Notes: generated from the sequence alone by a model not told the origin. A stretch of DNA of 57,996 nucleotides from Massilia timonae CCUG 45783 (GCF_000315425.1 NZ_JH992924.1:2599-60594), one strand, 5' to 3'; positions 18,568 through 26,514 are shown, counted from the stretch's first letter. A program made the numbers and translations.

Positions 18568-19489
18568 TGAATATGCGCTTATTCCGGACATTTTTGATCC
18601 TGCGGCTTATAGTAAACCAGAATTAATTGAAGCGTACCTTCCGTTCTTAAAGGAGCCTTTATTGCAAGAGGGCATTGTTCGTGATCTATGCGACGGGGGA
18701 TGGCGTCAATTCTGCATTCAGAACTCTTCAGGGTTGCATCGACTATCCAAAGAAATTATCAGAAAACTTGCTCAAGGTAACCGTCTTCGGCGATATCCAC
18801 GCCAGCTCGGGACAGGTCCTCTGAACGCAACTGATTGGTGCAACGAGGGGCTAGCCGCGTCCGGCATTGAACCGTTAACTGGGATTATTGCTGGGCACAA
18901 CACAAAGCAAGTTTTTGCGCAGACCGAAGTGGCATCAATCGAAAAGCTTACCGGAACTTCTTGGTGGCAGTCTCGCAGTCCTTCGATCACAATTGATCGA
19001 AAAACTAGCGAATACGAACGGGTTCTGTATAGGCTTCTGCGCCAGGCAAATTCTCTGATGTTCATTGACCCAAACCTCGACCCTAGCAGTCACAGTTATA
19101 GGGAATTCGGTCTATTGTTGGCGCCGCTGAAACACCGGGCAGTTAAGCCACGTATTGAAATTCATCGAAGTCTCTGTGATGGTGATGGACCAAGGCGAAC
19201 ATTTCCAGATCTGGCAACTTGGCGAACACGGTTTGAACCTCTTCACCTCATACTTGTTTCCCACGGACTGAGCGCTGAGGTCTTTGGATGGGACGACTTT
19301 CATGACCGATATCTCATCACCGATATCTTAGGTAGTACTACGCCTGCTGGCTTTGACGTATCTGGAAAGCCAGATGATTTTTCGACCTGGGGGCGTCTGG
19401 GTCGAGATGATAAAGATAAGATACAAAGATTGTTCGATCCGGCAGCTCGCGGTGGGAGCCTAAGGTGGCGCTTTGTCATTGGAGCTTGA
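18557..19489 (+). CDS. Unknown protein with phospholipase D-like HxDR segment; partner of the AAA ATPase
   Basis: A 310-residue protein I cannot place in a named family. The N-terminal 110 residues are mixed. LMFIDPNLDPSS (about 167-178) is a beta strand with acidic turn. FHDRYLITDILG (about 249-260) resembles the H-x-D/K-R strand of phospholipase D-like nuclease folds and their defence-linked relatives. A second HxK motif is not obvious, so it may be a single-motif or inactive PLD fold. The start is GTG with a strong ribosome site inside the ATPase gene. Overlap and fixed order suggest an ATPase-effector pair added to the type I operon. Function unknown; the nuclease idea is weak inference. 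Confidence 0.55.
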   Translation: MILDEYALIPDIFDPAAYSKPELIEAYLPFLKEPLLQEGIVRDLCDGGWRQFCIQNSSGLHRLSKEIIRKLAQGNRLRRYPRQLGTGPLNATDWCNEGLAASGIEPLTGIIAGHNTKQVFAQTEVASIEKLTGTSWWQSRSPSITIDRKTSEYERVLYRLLRQANSLMFIDPNLDPSSHSYREFGLLLAPLKHRAVKPRIEIHRSLCDGDGPRRTFPDLATWRTRFEPLHLILVSHGLSAEVFGWDDFHDRYLITDILGSTTPAGFDVSGKPDDFSTWGRLGRDDKDKIQRLFDPAARGGSLRWRFVIGA

Positions 19490-19612
19490 TTAGCCCAGGC
19501 TACCGATATCTTGATGCCTGCTGAGCCAGCACGGTAATTCTTGAGGTGCTATATCGTAGTTTGACGGTGCGGTCGCCTGTTTAGTGAAAGCTCACATTGT
19601 GGCTGGCTAACG

Positions 19613-19855
19613 CTACAATCCAGCTCGCAGTAGGACTTCTGAGGGCGACACACTGAGACCATCGCAGATGCGGATGAGATTTAGGATGCTGAGATTCCGC
19701 TCTCCGCGCTCTATGCGACCCATATGACTTCGATCGATCGTGCAACGATGGGCTAACTCTTCCTGGGAGAGACCAAGCTCTCTCCTGAGAGCACGGATCG
19801 CGGCTCCTAAAGCACGTAAACGTATTTCTGCGGGTTCGAGCGGCTTGGTGGACAT
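19613..19855 (-). CDS. Small Xre-family helix-turn-helix regulator
   Basis: An 80-residue protein, almost all one HTH_3 domain: LRALGAAIRALRRELGLSQEELAHRC, then IDRSHMGRIERGERNLSILNLIRICDGL. This is the lambda-repressor/Cro fold used by controllers of restriction systems and mobile elements. The start is set at the ATG at 19855 (MSTKPLEP); a frame extension to 19891 is possible. It is convergent with the ATPase/PLD genes and divergent from the small gene at 19950. It may therefore control either the restriction operon or the small-gene/exonuclease pair. Position next to a type I operon suggests a C-protein-like role, unproven. Confidence 0.8.
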   Translation of the reverse strand: MSTKPLEPAEIRLRALGAAIRALRRELGLSQEELAHRCTIDRSHMGRIERGERNLSILNLIRICDGLSVSPSEVLLRAGL

Positions 19856-19937
19856 TGCCGCATCGTGCTGTCTTCGTGCACAATAGACCACGGCATTTAC
19901 GGCCCATTTTCACTTCCCCTGACCAACCGGGGCACCT

Positions 19938-19952
19938 AGGAGCTACACGTTG
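19938..19952 (+). promoter_or_regulatory. Ribosome binding site for a TTG-started small gene
   Basis: AGGAG at 19938-19942 lies 7 bases before TTG at 19950. The first in-frame ATG (19965) is 22 bases away, too far for this site, so TTG is the likely start. Confidence 0.6.
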
Positions 19953-20177
19953 AACACCGTACGAATGAAAAACGCTGATAAGGCAAACCTGACTGTAGAG
20001 AAGAAGGGAGTCTTCCTCCGCATACCAGAAGATATGTACGAACATTTGTTGAACCTGTCAGCTGCTGCGACGCTCGTACAGCGTAAGCAAGTAAGCGTCC
20101 CCTCGATGATTTTTCAAATTCTAGACGACGCGTTAAAGACGGGACGTACTCAGATTAACGTCTCATTGAAACGCTAG
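19950..20177 (+). CDS. Small uncharacterised protein, ribbon-helix-helix-like
   Basis: A 75-residue basic protein. A strand-like segment, GVFLRIPEDMYEHLLNLSAA, is followed by SVPSMIFQILDDALKTGR, a strand-helix-helix pattern reminiscent of Arc/MetJ-type DNA-binding proteins and small antitoxins. I do not recognise a specific family. The start is TTG, chosen by its AGGAG site. It is divergent from the Xre gene and 57 bp upstream of the exonuclease gene in the same direction. The two may form a small module, with this protein as regulator. No membrane segment or signal peptide is present. Confidence 0.5.
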   Translation: MNTVRMKNADKANLTVEKKGVFLRIPEDMYEHLLNLSAAATLVQRKQVSVPSMIFQILDDALKTGRTQINVSLKR

Positions 20178-20234
20178 TTTCGTTTGGAACAATGCTTACG
20201 TGACTCATCGAACAGGGAAGTAAGTGCCGTATCT

Positions 20235-20711
20235 ATGAAAAATATTCCTTTAAAGGTTTTTATCGATACTGAGTTTACAAGTTTGATTAACCCCAAACTG
20301 ATTAGCATTGGTCTAGTCGCCGAAACAGGCGAAGAAGCTTATTTCGAAATACCCTTCGACCGTACGATATGCAGCGAATTCGTCCGGGATGTCGTTATTC
20401 CTTTGCTCTTACAAGATCAAATTACGCTAATATCATCTGATCTATTGAAGGATAAGATCGTACAGTGGCTTAAACTGGTTAAAGCAACAGAGCAAAAAGT
20501 TGAGATTTGCTTCGATCACGAATACGATTGGATGCTCTTTTTCGAGGTAGTGGGAGATGTATCTTGGATAAATCCAAGAAATATTGACTATGAGCTCTCT
20601 CTACTCCTGTTGGAAGACTTTTATGCTACCAATAAATTAGCTGAGCATTTCGCGTTAAACGATGCGAGGGCGAATGCTTTTGCATTTCGCGAGCGTAAGA
20701 CGATTGGATAA
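20235..20711 (+). CDS. DEDDh 3'-5' exoribonuclease-like protein (RNase AS-like)
   Basis: A 158-residue protein with all four motifs of the DEDDh exonuclease fold. FIDTEFT gives D11 and E13, ICFDHEYDW gives D94, and HFALNDARAN gives H138 and D143. The compact size and the FIDTEF and DARAN wording match the RNase AS-like (Rv2179c-type) 3'-5' exoribonuclease family, which trims the ends of RNA; the true substrate here is unknown. The start is set at the ATG at 20235 because the frame upstream opens only with TTG and shows no conserved residues. It converges with ginD at a 29-bp gap. As cargo of a mobile island it may act in defence or in control of the island's own transcripts. Confidence 0.75.
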   Translation: MKNIPLKVFIDTEFTSLINPKLISIGLVAETGEEAYFEIPFDRTICSEFVRDVVIPLLLQDQITLISSDLLKDKIVQWLKLVKATEQKVEICFDHEYDWMLFFEVVGDVSWINPRNIDYELSLLLLEDFYATNKLAEHFALNDARANAFAFRERKTIG

Positions 20712-20740
20712 GAATCCGGAAAAAAGTTTGCCACGACCCT

Positions 20741-21181
20741 TTATTGGTCTTTCGCGGCGCAGCCTTCTATTTTTTGGTCGTTGGGGGGGGCAATATCGAC
20801 GACGTTTGGCGACGAAATTTTCGCAACCAAGATTCTGTTTTCCGTAAGAAGGGACTCGTTGATGCTTGCAAGTCTGGAAATTTTCAATCTCATATTGTCA
20901 ATTTCCTCCCTCAGGGTCCTATTTTTTTCTTGTAAATCTTTGATGATTTTGTTGCGCTCATTGTGTTCGCCACGTGCTAGCTTATTTAGCTTCGCACGGA
21001 TGGCGTCCGCGATAGAAGGATAGTGATTGTGAATTAGTGCAGGGGTGACACCTGCTTCGCGCGCAACTGCGCTTATGCTTAATTTTTTTTCTTTTGTATG
21101 GGCACGTCCCTGTTCAATTCGAAAGATGGCCAGTTGAAGTTCTTTTTTTCTCGTGTCGGCGCGTTTGCGAGCAAGCGTCAT
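20741..21181 (-). CDS. ginD: GinD-like small protein: HTH plus coiled coil (TnpC-like)
   Basis: A 146-residue basic protein. Residues 30-70, LSISAVAREAGVTPALIHNHYPSIADAIR, form a TetR-like helix-turn-helix. Residues 75-125, beginning NERNKIIKDLQEKNRTLREE, form a coiled coil. The same plan is seen in Tn554 TnpC and in GinD, the fourth gene needed for GInt recombination. It starts 13 bp after the ginC stop and closes the recombination operon. Likely role: an accessory DNA-binding factor that orients or stimulates the three recombinases. Identification is by architecture and position, since these small proteins diverge fast. Confidence 0.75.
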   Translation of the reverse strand: MTLARKRADTRKKELQLAIFRIEQGRAHTKEKKLSISAVAREAGVTPALIHNHYPSIADAIRAKLNKLARGEHNERNKIIKDLQEKNRTLREEIDNMRLKISRLASINESLLTENRILVAKISSPNVVDIAPPNDQKIEGCAAKDQ

Positions 21182-21194
21182 AATCGTGATGTTT

Positions 21195-23051
21195 TCAATT
21201 ACCTGCCAATGTGTTTAAAACGTTGGCGCACCTGTCTAAATCGCGTTGTACGCGAGCTAGGCCAGCTGGGCCAATGTCGTCTAAATCCTTTAGCTGTCTC
21301 AATTGATTGTAGAGCCCGTTATAAAATGGTTTGTGCTCAAGTCCAATAACAGCGTTACTGCATCCTGCTGCGCATCTGACAGGTTCAATGCTGTTGCCTA
21401 TGCAGAGATTGTCGTCAGCAGTGCACCAAGCATGTCCATTGCTTCTTATAGCCGTGCTTTCGGCGATAGAAGTTATCATCTGCTTTTGATTTTTAAACAA
21501 TGTTATATTTTCGCCCCTGGTGCGCCATTTAGCGAGGTTGGTGCCATATCCTCCCGCAAGTGGCTGGTCTGGGTCTAGCCAATTCTGCACAGTCTGTTCC
21601 TTTATGTCACTGATTTCTTGTTGTATCTCAGCATAAAGAGCAATTTCTTGGGATTCGTTCAGAGCATACCCTAGCGTCATATCTATACTCCAATGTTTAA
21701 AATGCTCGCGTAGGTAGCGGAGATCGCCAAATTGACTACGAGCCGCATAGTTCGCAAACTTTCTTCGAAACTGGTGCGATGCTAACTTCCAATCTGTGCC
21801 GCAGTTGCGCGAAAAAGTCTTGAGCTCTTGATTTAGTGTTTTTGTCGGTGTGGTCCGTACCAGGTTTCCTTTTCCGGTACTTAAACCGATAAACAATGCC
21901 CTCGAGTGCTCTTCTGCTTCAGCAATTCGTGGATCCAATGGATCTGTAGATCTGTATTGGTCGATTTCGCGCTGAAGGAGTTGTTGTAGTGGGCGAGCCC
22001 ATCGTTCCATAACCTGAAGCGCTGACACGACGGCTTCTGGGACCATCCATTCGGTTTGACCCGCATTGGTTTTTGTAGATGTCGATCGCATCCACCAGTA
22101 TGTTTCACCGGTCGTGTTCGATGTACTGTAACAGGCGTTTTTTTGCAAGAATGCGATTTCATGATTTCTACAACCACTAAGGCTTGCCACAACGATGTAA
22201 CTAGCGACTCGAATCTTGGTTATTTCTTTGCCCAGTTCCTTGACACCTCCCTTCCAGCCGTTCGTCTTTAGAAATTCGCCTTGCAGTTCTTGTTTGCGAT
22301 ATTTGTCATCGCGATGGGATGACGCGATCAGATCCACCCCGTCGCGTAAGTCCAACAGGTGAGGCGCCGTTTCAACGACCTCCCATGCGCGCCGAAAGAT
22401 AATATGGAAGATATCGTCAGGGATAAGTGGCGTGCGCTCTTGATCTGCTCTGTTTTTGGTGACACCACTCAGAAATTCTGCTGAACTCTCCGGCCATGGA
22501 TGAGCGGGCATTACATCGTCGGTATATTGGCTTAAGTAATAAATCTTTTCAACAGCGTGGAGACGTTTTGCGACGGTTAACGAGCTCAGCTTGACATCTC
22601 TTGACCCAACGCGAGTTTTCGTGTTGACATGTGCAACGTACATTGCAGCAGTGAAGCGATCTACTCGCGTCAAGCTTTTAATATGAACCGTGGCAAGATA
22701 AATAAAGAACGGTTTTATATCTTGAAAAAACTTGATAACGGTTGAGGCTTTCGGTGTTTTCTGCCCATAACCGCCATTTCTTAAATATCGATAAATTACT
22801 TGCTTTGCTATGCTTTGAAATTCTTTGGGTATTGTTGCGAAGTTAACTCGCGTATCGGATTTTGTAGTATTGGTGGTTACACCTACAAATTCCCAAATGT
22901 CGTCTCGGTATCGACTGATCGGGACGGCATGTTTTCCGACGACACGATGTGAGATCACCGCCAAGCCATCATTATTGAGTTCAGTTTCTCGTTTGAATTG
23001 CTCTTGCTGTTCAGCCAGAGCAGCGGTCGCGCTTGGTGCGGGCTCACTCAT
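21195..23051 (-). CDS. ginC: Tyrosine recombinase GinC-like (TnpB-size)
   Basis: A 618-residue site-specific recombinase. The catalytic set is visible: LSGCRNHEIAFL (first R), TSTKTNAGQTEW (K), SHQFRRKFANYAA (HxxR) and LREHFKHWSIDMTLGYAL (H and the nucleophile Y). The N-terminal half is a large SAM-like/core-binding domain. A cysteine-rich tail follows (CTADDNLC...VRCAAGC), probably metal binding. The start is the ATG at 23051, which overlaps the ginB end in ATGAGTGA. Third of three recombinases in one minus-strand operon; the family plan has all three needed together. A longer frame to 23138 lies inside ginB and is rejected. Confidence 0.85.
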   Translation of the reverse strand: MSEPAPSATAALAEQQEQFKRETELNNDGLAVISHRVVGKHAVPISRYRDDIWEFVGVTTNTTKSDTRVNFATIPKEFQSIAKQVIYRYLRNGGYGQKTPKASTVIKFFQDIKPFFIYLATVHIKSLTRVDRFTAAMYVAHVNTKTRVGSRDVKLSSLTVAKRLHAVEKIYYLSQYTDDVMPAHPWPESSAEFLSGVTKNRADQERTPLIPDDIFHIIFRRAWEVVETAPHLLDLRDGVDLIASSHRDDKYRKQELQGEFLKTNGWKGGVKELGKEITKIRVASYIVVASLSGCRNHEIAFLQKNACYSTSNTTGETYWWMRSTSTKTNAGQTEWMVPEAVVSALQVMERWARPLQQLLQREIDQYRSTDPLDPRIAEAEEHSRALFIGLSTGKGNLVRTTPTKTLNQELKTFSRNCGTDWKLASHQFRRKFANYAARSQFGDLRYLREHFKHWSIDMTLGYALNESQEIALYAEIQQEISDIKEQTVQNWLDPDQPLAGGYGTNLAKWRTRGENITLFKNQKQMITSIAESTAIRSNGHAWCTADDNLCIGNSIEPVRCAAGCSNAVIGLEHKPFYNGLYNQLRQLKDLDDIGPAGLARVQRDLDRCANVLNTLAGN

Positions 23052-24741
23052 TGTTATGTCCAGATATGTCTGCCATGATTGTTTCCGTAGACCAAAATGG
23101 ATGGGGGGCACGCCGCGCGCGCTCTCGCTCCGCGTCAACGAACGCTTTTTTGAAAATTCCCTTTGCGATTCCTGTCGCTATTACATCCTGATCAATCAGG
23201 CGCGTGATATGCCCTAATTCACGCTTCCATTGCTTCGGTCGCATACGATTCCGTTCATAGAAGATTCGCCAGTAGAAACTGAACACCCGATAAAGATCAT
23301 CGCCAGTCACTACATAATTTCGACAGCGTAAGCAGTTCAGAAAATTCATGCATATAGCCGTGGCGTTTTGTTTGGGTGCGTATTCGCCGTTTCTATTGTC
23401 GCTACATCGTCCGACTGGCGTTCTCTCTGTTGATCCTAATGTGCCAGTTAACGCTTCTTCAAATAACGTTTCACCTAAAAATTTCCAGTTCCGCTTTGAT
23501 TGTTCATTTGGGGACAAATAGTATAGATCTACTGTCTTTACAGTGTTCCCTGCCGCGCTTGCAGTTGCGACAATGTCGCCATCTAAAATCTCATATACCC
23601 GATTAATGAATGTTTTTCTGAGACGGCTGACATTGAGTTTCAGCGGTTTTCCGTCCGAATCGGTTAGATTGTACGTTCGGACTAACTTAACTATAGCAGT
23701 CTCAAGGCTATCTTCAGATAACGCGGTTACTGACCCGATCATTCCAGCGCCTCTACGTGCTGTTTGAGCACGGTAAAGCCAGATTCTATCTCGCAGATGC
23801 TCCGGGGCCTCGGATGATAAACCGCGTGATAGACTGATTATGCGTTGTATAAGATTGGCTACTGTTGGGAGTATTGATGGCACCGACTCGAGTCCGTTGT
23901 CGTCAGCCTGGCGTGCTTTTAGCAGCGCTACCTTATTTGTTGAGTGTCCTCGTCTCTTATATACGACAAGGAACACTTTGTTATTTTTTGGATGTGGACG
24001 TAGGCAGTCAGGTGTCATCTCTAGTAGAGGCCAGGTATTGCGGCCAGTATGAAGAGCGACAACTAATAAAGCACATGCTAGAAGATACGACGTGGGCTCA
24101 GCACCCTCGGCAAAAAGCGGGGTAATAGCTTGCTTAATCGCTCTGTTGAATGCCATACGCTCAGCAGGCGTTAGCGGCACTTGCCCCTTTGTTGCGCGCC
24201 CGGCGCCAGAGAAGGGATTGGGCGGGAATGTGGCATCATCTCCACCCTCTATTTCCCTTATCAAGCCGCGTCGGCACATTGCTTGCAATACGGATTTTAC
24301 ACCGGCGTAGTTGCCTTTTTGCGTGTACTTCGAGGTGCCGGATGTTTCTAACGATTGCAAGAATCCCCTTAGCATCTTGCCGTTTATGTCATCGACATTA
24401 AGATCACGTTCAAACGAGGAGCGGTATAAGACGAGGTACTTCAGGAAAGACGATAGCGATTGACAGTATCGTAATACAGTTGTTGCTTCCAGAGTTTTGT
24501 CTTGATTGTTCAGGAAACGCTCTATTTGTTCCTGGCATGCGCTTGTTATCATGTCAAAACCAACCTTGTACCACTGTGCAAAATCAAAGACGTGTTTGTC
24601 ACCAATGGAGGTTGCTTTGAGGATTACCTTCGTGTATTTTTTAGAATCTGCTGTTGGAGAGGGATGCTCGTTAGAACCGTGGGAAGCTAGTGCAGAAGGT
24701 TTGCCGCTTTCGATCCTCTTGAATATTTTCTTTCGGTACAT
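23044..24741 (-). CDS. ginB: Tyrosine recombinase GinB-like (divergent active site)
   Basis: A 565-residue recombinase-fold protein. HTGRNTWPLLEM carries the first arginine. LNVSRLRKTFINRV stands where HxxR is expected, with the histidine not obvious. ASAAGNTVKTVDLYY stands at the H...Y region, with N in place of H and tyrosines present. A cysteine cluster follows (ICMNFLNCLRC). The active site is thus less canonical than in GinA and GinC, as seen for the middle gene of such trios. The start ATG at 24741 directly abuts the ginA stop. Likely a partner in a hetero-recombinase complex; whether it is catalytically active is open. Confidence 0.82.
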   Translation of the reverse strand: MYRKKIFKRIESGKPSALASHGSNEHPSPTADSKKYTKVILKATSIGDKHVFDFAQWYKVGFDMITSACQEQIERFLNNQDKTLEATTVLRYCQSLSSFLKYLVLYRSSFERDLNVDDINGKMLRGFLQSLETSGTSKYTQKGNYAGVKSVLQAMCRRGLIREIEGGDDATFPPNPFSGAGRATKGQVPLTPAERMAFNRAIKQAITPLFAEGAEPTSYLLACALLVVALHTGRNTWPLLEMTPDCLRPHPKNNKVFLVVYKRRGHSTNKVALLKARQADDNGLESVPSILPTVANLIQRIISLSRGLSSEAPEHLRDRIWLYRAQTARRGAGMIGSVTALSEDSLETAIVKLVRTYNLTDSDGKPLKLNVSRLRKTFINRVYEILDGDIVATASAAGNTVKTVDLYYLSPNEQSKRNWKFLGETLFEEALTGTLGSTERTPVGRCSDNRNGEYAPKQNATAICMNFLNCLRCRNYVVTGDDLYRVFSFYWRIFYERNRMRPKQWKRELGHITRLIDQDVIATGIAKGIFKKAFVDAERERARRAPHPFWSTETIMADISGHNNE

Positions 24742-25890
24742 TCAGCTTCCTATTGGATTGTTTAGTTCATTGTCATATTCAAGAACGGCGTCGTCAGCGA
24801 TTTCGTTAATTATATGTAAATAGACTTCAGTGGTTCGGAGTGAGGCGTGACCGAGTTGATTTTTTAAGAAAACTAGCGGTTCAACCGCCTTTTGATTTGT
24901 GCTTCTTAAGGCTATTAGAGTGTGAGTTGCGTACGTGTGGCGTAGCATATGTGGATGTGTTGTGACGCCAGCTTTTGCGCCAATCTTGCTTACCATACGT
25001 TCGATACCTTTGCCGCTGTTCGACCACGGTTTCCCGTATTGGGTCAAGAAGAGTGTTTTTTCTTGATTACTCCTTTCATAGGCGAGCAGACCTCGATGGT
25101 GAGTAATGTAATGGTAGAGGTCTTGCATGAAGCGCGTAGTTAAAAAAATATGGCGCGCTCGACTGCCTTTTGTTTTCATGCCCGAACCGTCCTGTGGGTC
25201 TAATGTTACTCTGACGTTTCTAGTTTGGACTTTTGCCTTGGTGGGGTCAAACACATATGAGACCGGAAACGTCGCGATTTCTTCTCTGCGAAGTCCAGTA
25301 TGTAGGGCAAACTTAATCATTAGGTAATGATGAATGTTTGGCCTTGCCTGCTCGAGCAGTTGCTTGATTTGATAAGCGTCTAGGTAACGAATTAAATCCT
25401 TACGTTTTTTTGGCAGCACATCCGGGACCTGCACGGTTTTTGCGCCAGAAATGTGCCCTGGAAAGCTCCCTGGATGATTCACTTGCCGGCTTTCATAGCC
25501 AAAAGGTAGCGTAGATATCATGCCTTCATTTAGGGCGAACTTGTAAAATTCGCAGATGTACCATATGCGTAAGCGGACGGTATTTCGCTTTAGTTGGACC
25601 ACGTCATAGCAATAATCTCGATATTCTTCGATCAAGCCTTTTTGTAAAAGGCATTTTTCAAACTCGTTCCAACTCAAACTATTGGCCTCAAGAAAGCCAA
25701 AGAAATCATACATAGCGCGGCTTATTGGCTCCCACGACTTTTTAGACTGGATCGAGCTTCGGTAAAGATAATGGCGGAAAAAGTCGTTGACCTCCGTGCA
25801 GCTACGCATATCCTCCCAAAGCAGTATCGGGAAGCCGGGTTGGCTAATGCCGTTGATTCTTAAGTCGTCGGTTGAGCTGATTAAGTGCAA
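24742..25890 (-). CDS. ginA: Tyrosine recombinase GinA-like (TnpA-size)
   Basis: A 382-residue phage-integrase-family recombinase with a full catalytic set: R201 (HTGLRREEI), K239/K241 (MKTKGSRAR), H314-x-x-R317 (HPHMLRHTY), H348 (LGHASLRTT) and Y357 (VYLHI). The SAM-like N-terminal core-binding domain covers about 30-130. It is the first gene of the recombination operon and starts about 143 bp inside the island end at 26033. Gene order (382, 565, 618 and 146 residues) fits the GInt/Tn554 plan. No frameshift or stop is seen. The 140 bp upstream contain AT-rich DNA (TATTATATTTTT on the minus strand) that could serve as its promoter. Confidence 0.9.
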   Translation of the reverse strand: MHLISSTDDLRINGISQPGFPILLWEDMRSCTEVNDFFRHYLYRSSIQSKKSWEPISRAMYDFFGFLEANSLSWNEFEKCLLQKGLIEEYRDYCYDVVQLKRNTVRLRIWYICEFYKFALNEGMISTLPFGYESRQVNHPGSFPGHISGAKTVQVPDVLPKKRKDLIRYLDAYQIKQLLEQARPNIHHYLMIKFALHTGLRREEIATFPVSYVFDPTKAKVQTRNVRVTLDPQDGSGMKTKGSRARHIFLTTRFMQDLYHYITHHRGLLAYERSNQEKTLFLTQYGKPWSNSGKGIERMVSKIGAKAGVTTHPHMLRHTYATHTLIALRSTNQKAVEPLVFLKNQLGHASLRTTEVYLHIINEIADDAVLEYDNELNNPIGS

Positions 25891-26009
25891 TTTATTATTT
25901 GGCCTTCGTAAAAGGTAGCTGCAGCTTGCGTTCGGCAGGGCAAAGGGTTGGAAGATCGCGCAGGTGTTTAGTGAACTCCCAAGTCATTGAAAAATATAAT
26001 ACTTTCTTC

Positions 26010-26033
26010 TTAACATGTTGGGAACGTCCTAAC
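26010..26033. repeat. Right terminal inverted repeat of island B
   Basis: TTAACATGTTGG at 26010-26021, read inward on the minus strand as CCAACATGTTAA, lies 12 bases from the comM codon TTC. It mirrors CCAACATAACTGTTAA at the left end. It contains the palindrome AACATGTT. The outermost bases are CCTAAC; island A also ends in TAAC at its comM junction. Confidence 0.6.
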
Positions 26034-26276
26034 GAAGCGGCCCGATTCTTTCGGCAGGTCGGCCGGCGCCAGGTTGATCGTGATGCGGCGTGCCGGGATG
26101 TCGAAGCCGGAATTCTGCAGCGCCGCGCGCACGCGGTCTTTCGCTTCGCGCACTTCGGTATCGGGCAGGCCGACGATGGCGATGCCAGGAAGGCCGTTGG
26201 CCAAGTGGACTTCGACGTTGACGGCGGGCGCTTCCATGCCGGCAAGGGCGCGGCTTCTCAGGACGGCCAGACTCAT
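26034..26276 (-). pseudogene. comM: comM (yifB) 5' fragment, codons 1-81
   Basis: The frame MSLAVLRSRALAGMEAP opens at the ATG at 26276. It continues through NVEVHLANGLPGIAIVGLPD, then ARRITINLAPADLPKE and SGRF, the typical N-terminal domain of ComM. After F81 the frame enters island B and stops at 26010. The next codons (DLPIALG) resume at 11038. The native start and upstream region are intact, so a short useless peptide of 89 residues may be made. Loss of ComM should lower natural transformation with divergent DNA; that follows from work on ComM in other species and is not shown here. Confidence 0.93.
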
Positions 26277-26514
26277 AGTGTTCCTTCCGCATGAACGCTG
26301 GGAAGGCCCTATCGTACGGCGCGCGCGGCGGCATCTGTTGCGTGCGGACAGGCATGCGTATTCGCGCTGCATGGCGTACGCATATGCCCCCGAATTCGTC
26401 GTCCATTCCGGCTTTTCTACCGCCTGTCACAAAAACCTGACATCGCATTCCACTACCGCTACATTATCTGCAAGGAAATATCTGCCACCATTTACAGACC
26501 AGGAGTCACCGCCG

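Larger units (their letters stand above)
11039..26033. mobile_element. Island B: GInt-like genomic island (three tyrosine recombinases + ginD) inserted in comM
   Basis: The island is bounded by comM codons on both sides: GAC (D82) ends at 11036-11038 and TTC (F81) at 26034-26036. Insertion is exactly between two codons, with no comM base clearly lost. One end carries a minus-strand block of three tyrosine recombinases and a small HTH/coiled-coil protein (25890 down to 20741). This order and size pattern is that of ginABCD in GInt islands described in Pseudomonas, a relative of Tn554 tnpABC. The other cargo is a type I restriction operon with two extra genes, a regulator, a small protein and an exonuclease. 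Length is about 15.0 kb. The ends have imperfect inverted repeats. All recombination genes look intact, so the island may still move. Confidence 0.85.

Noticed and set aside
21195..25890. The recombinase trio as a RIT element
   Set aside because: RIT recombinases are shorter and of more even size, with no fourth small HTH/coiled-coil gene; the sizes and ginD-like gene fit the GInt/Tn554 plan better.
11039..26033. Island B as a Tn7-like or AbaR-type transposon, since comM is their target too
   Set aside because: No tnsA/B/C, tniQ or DDE transposase is present; the recombination genes are tyrosine recombinases.
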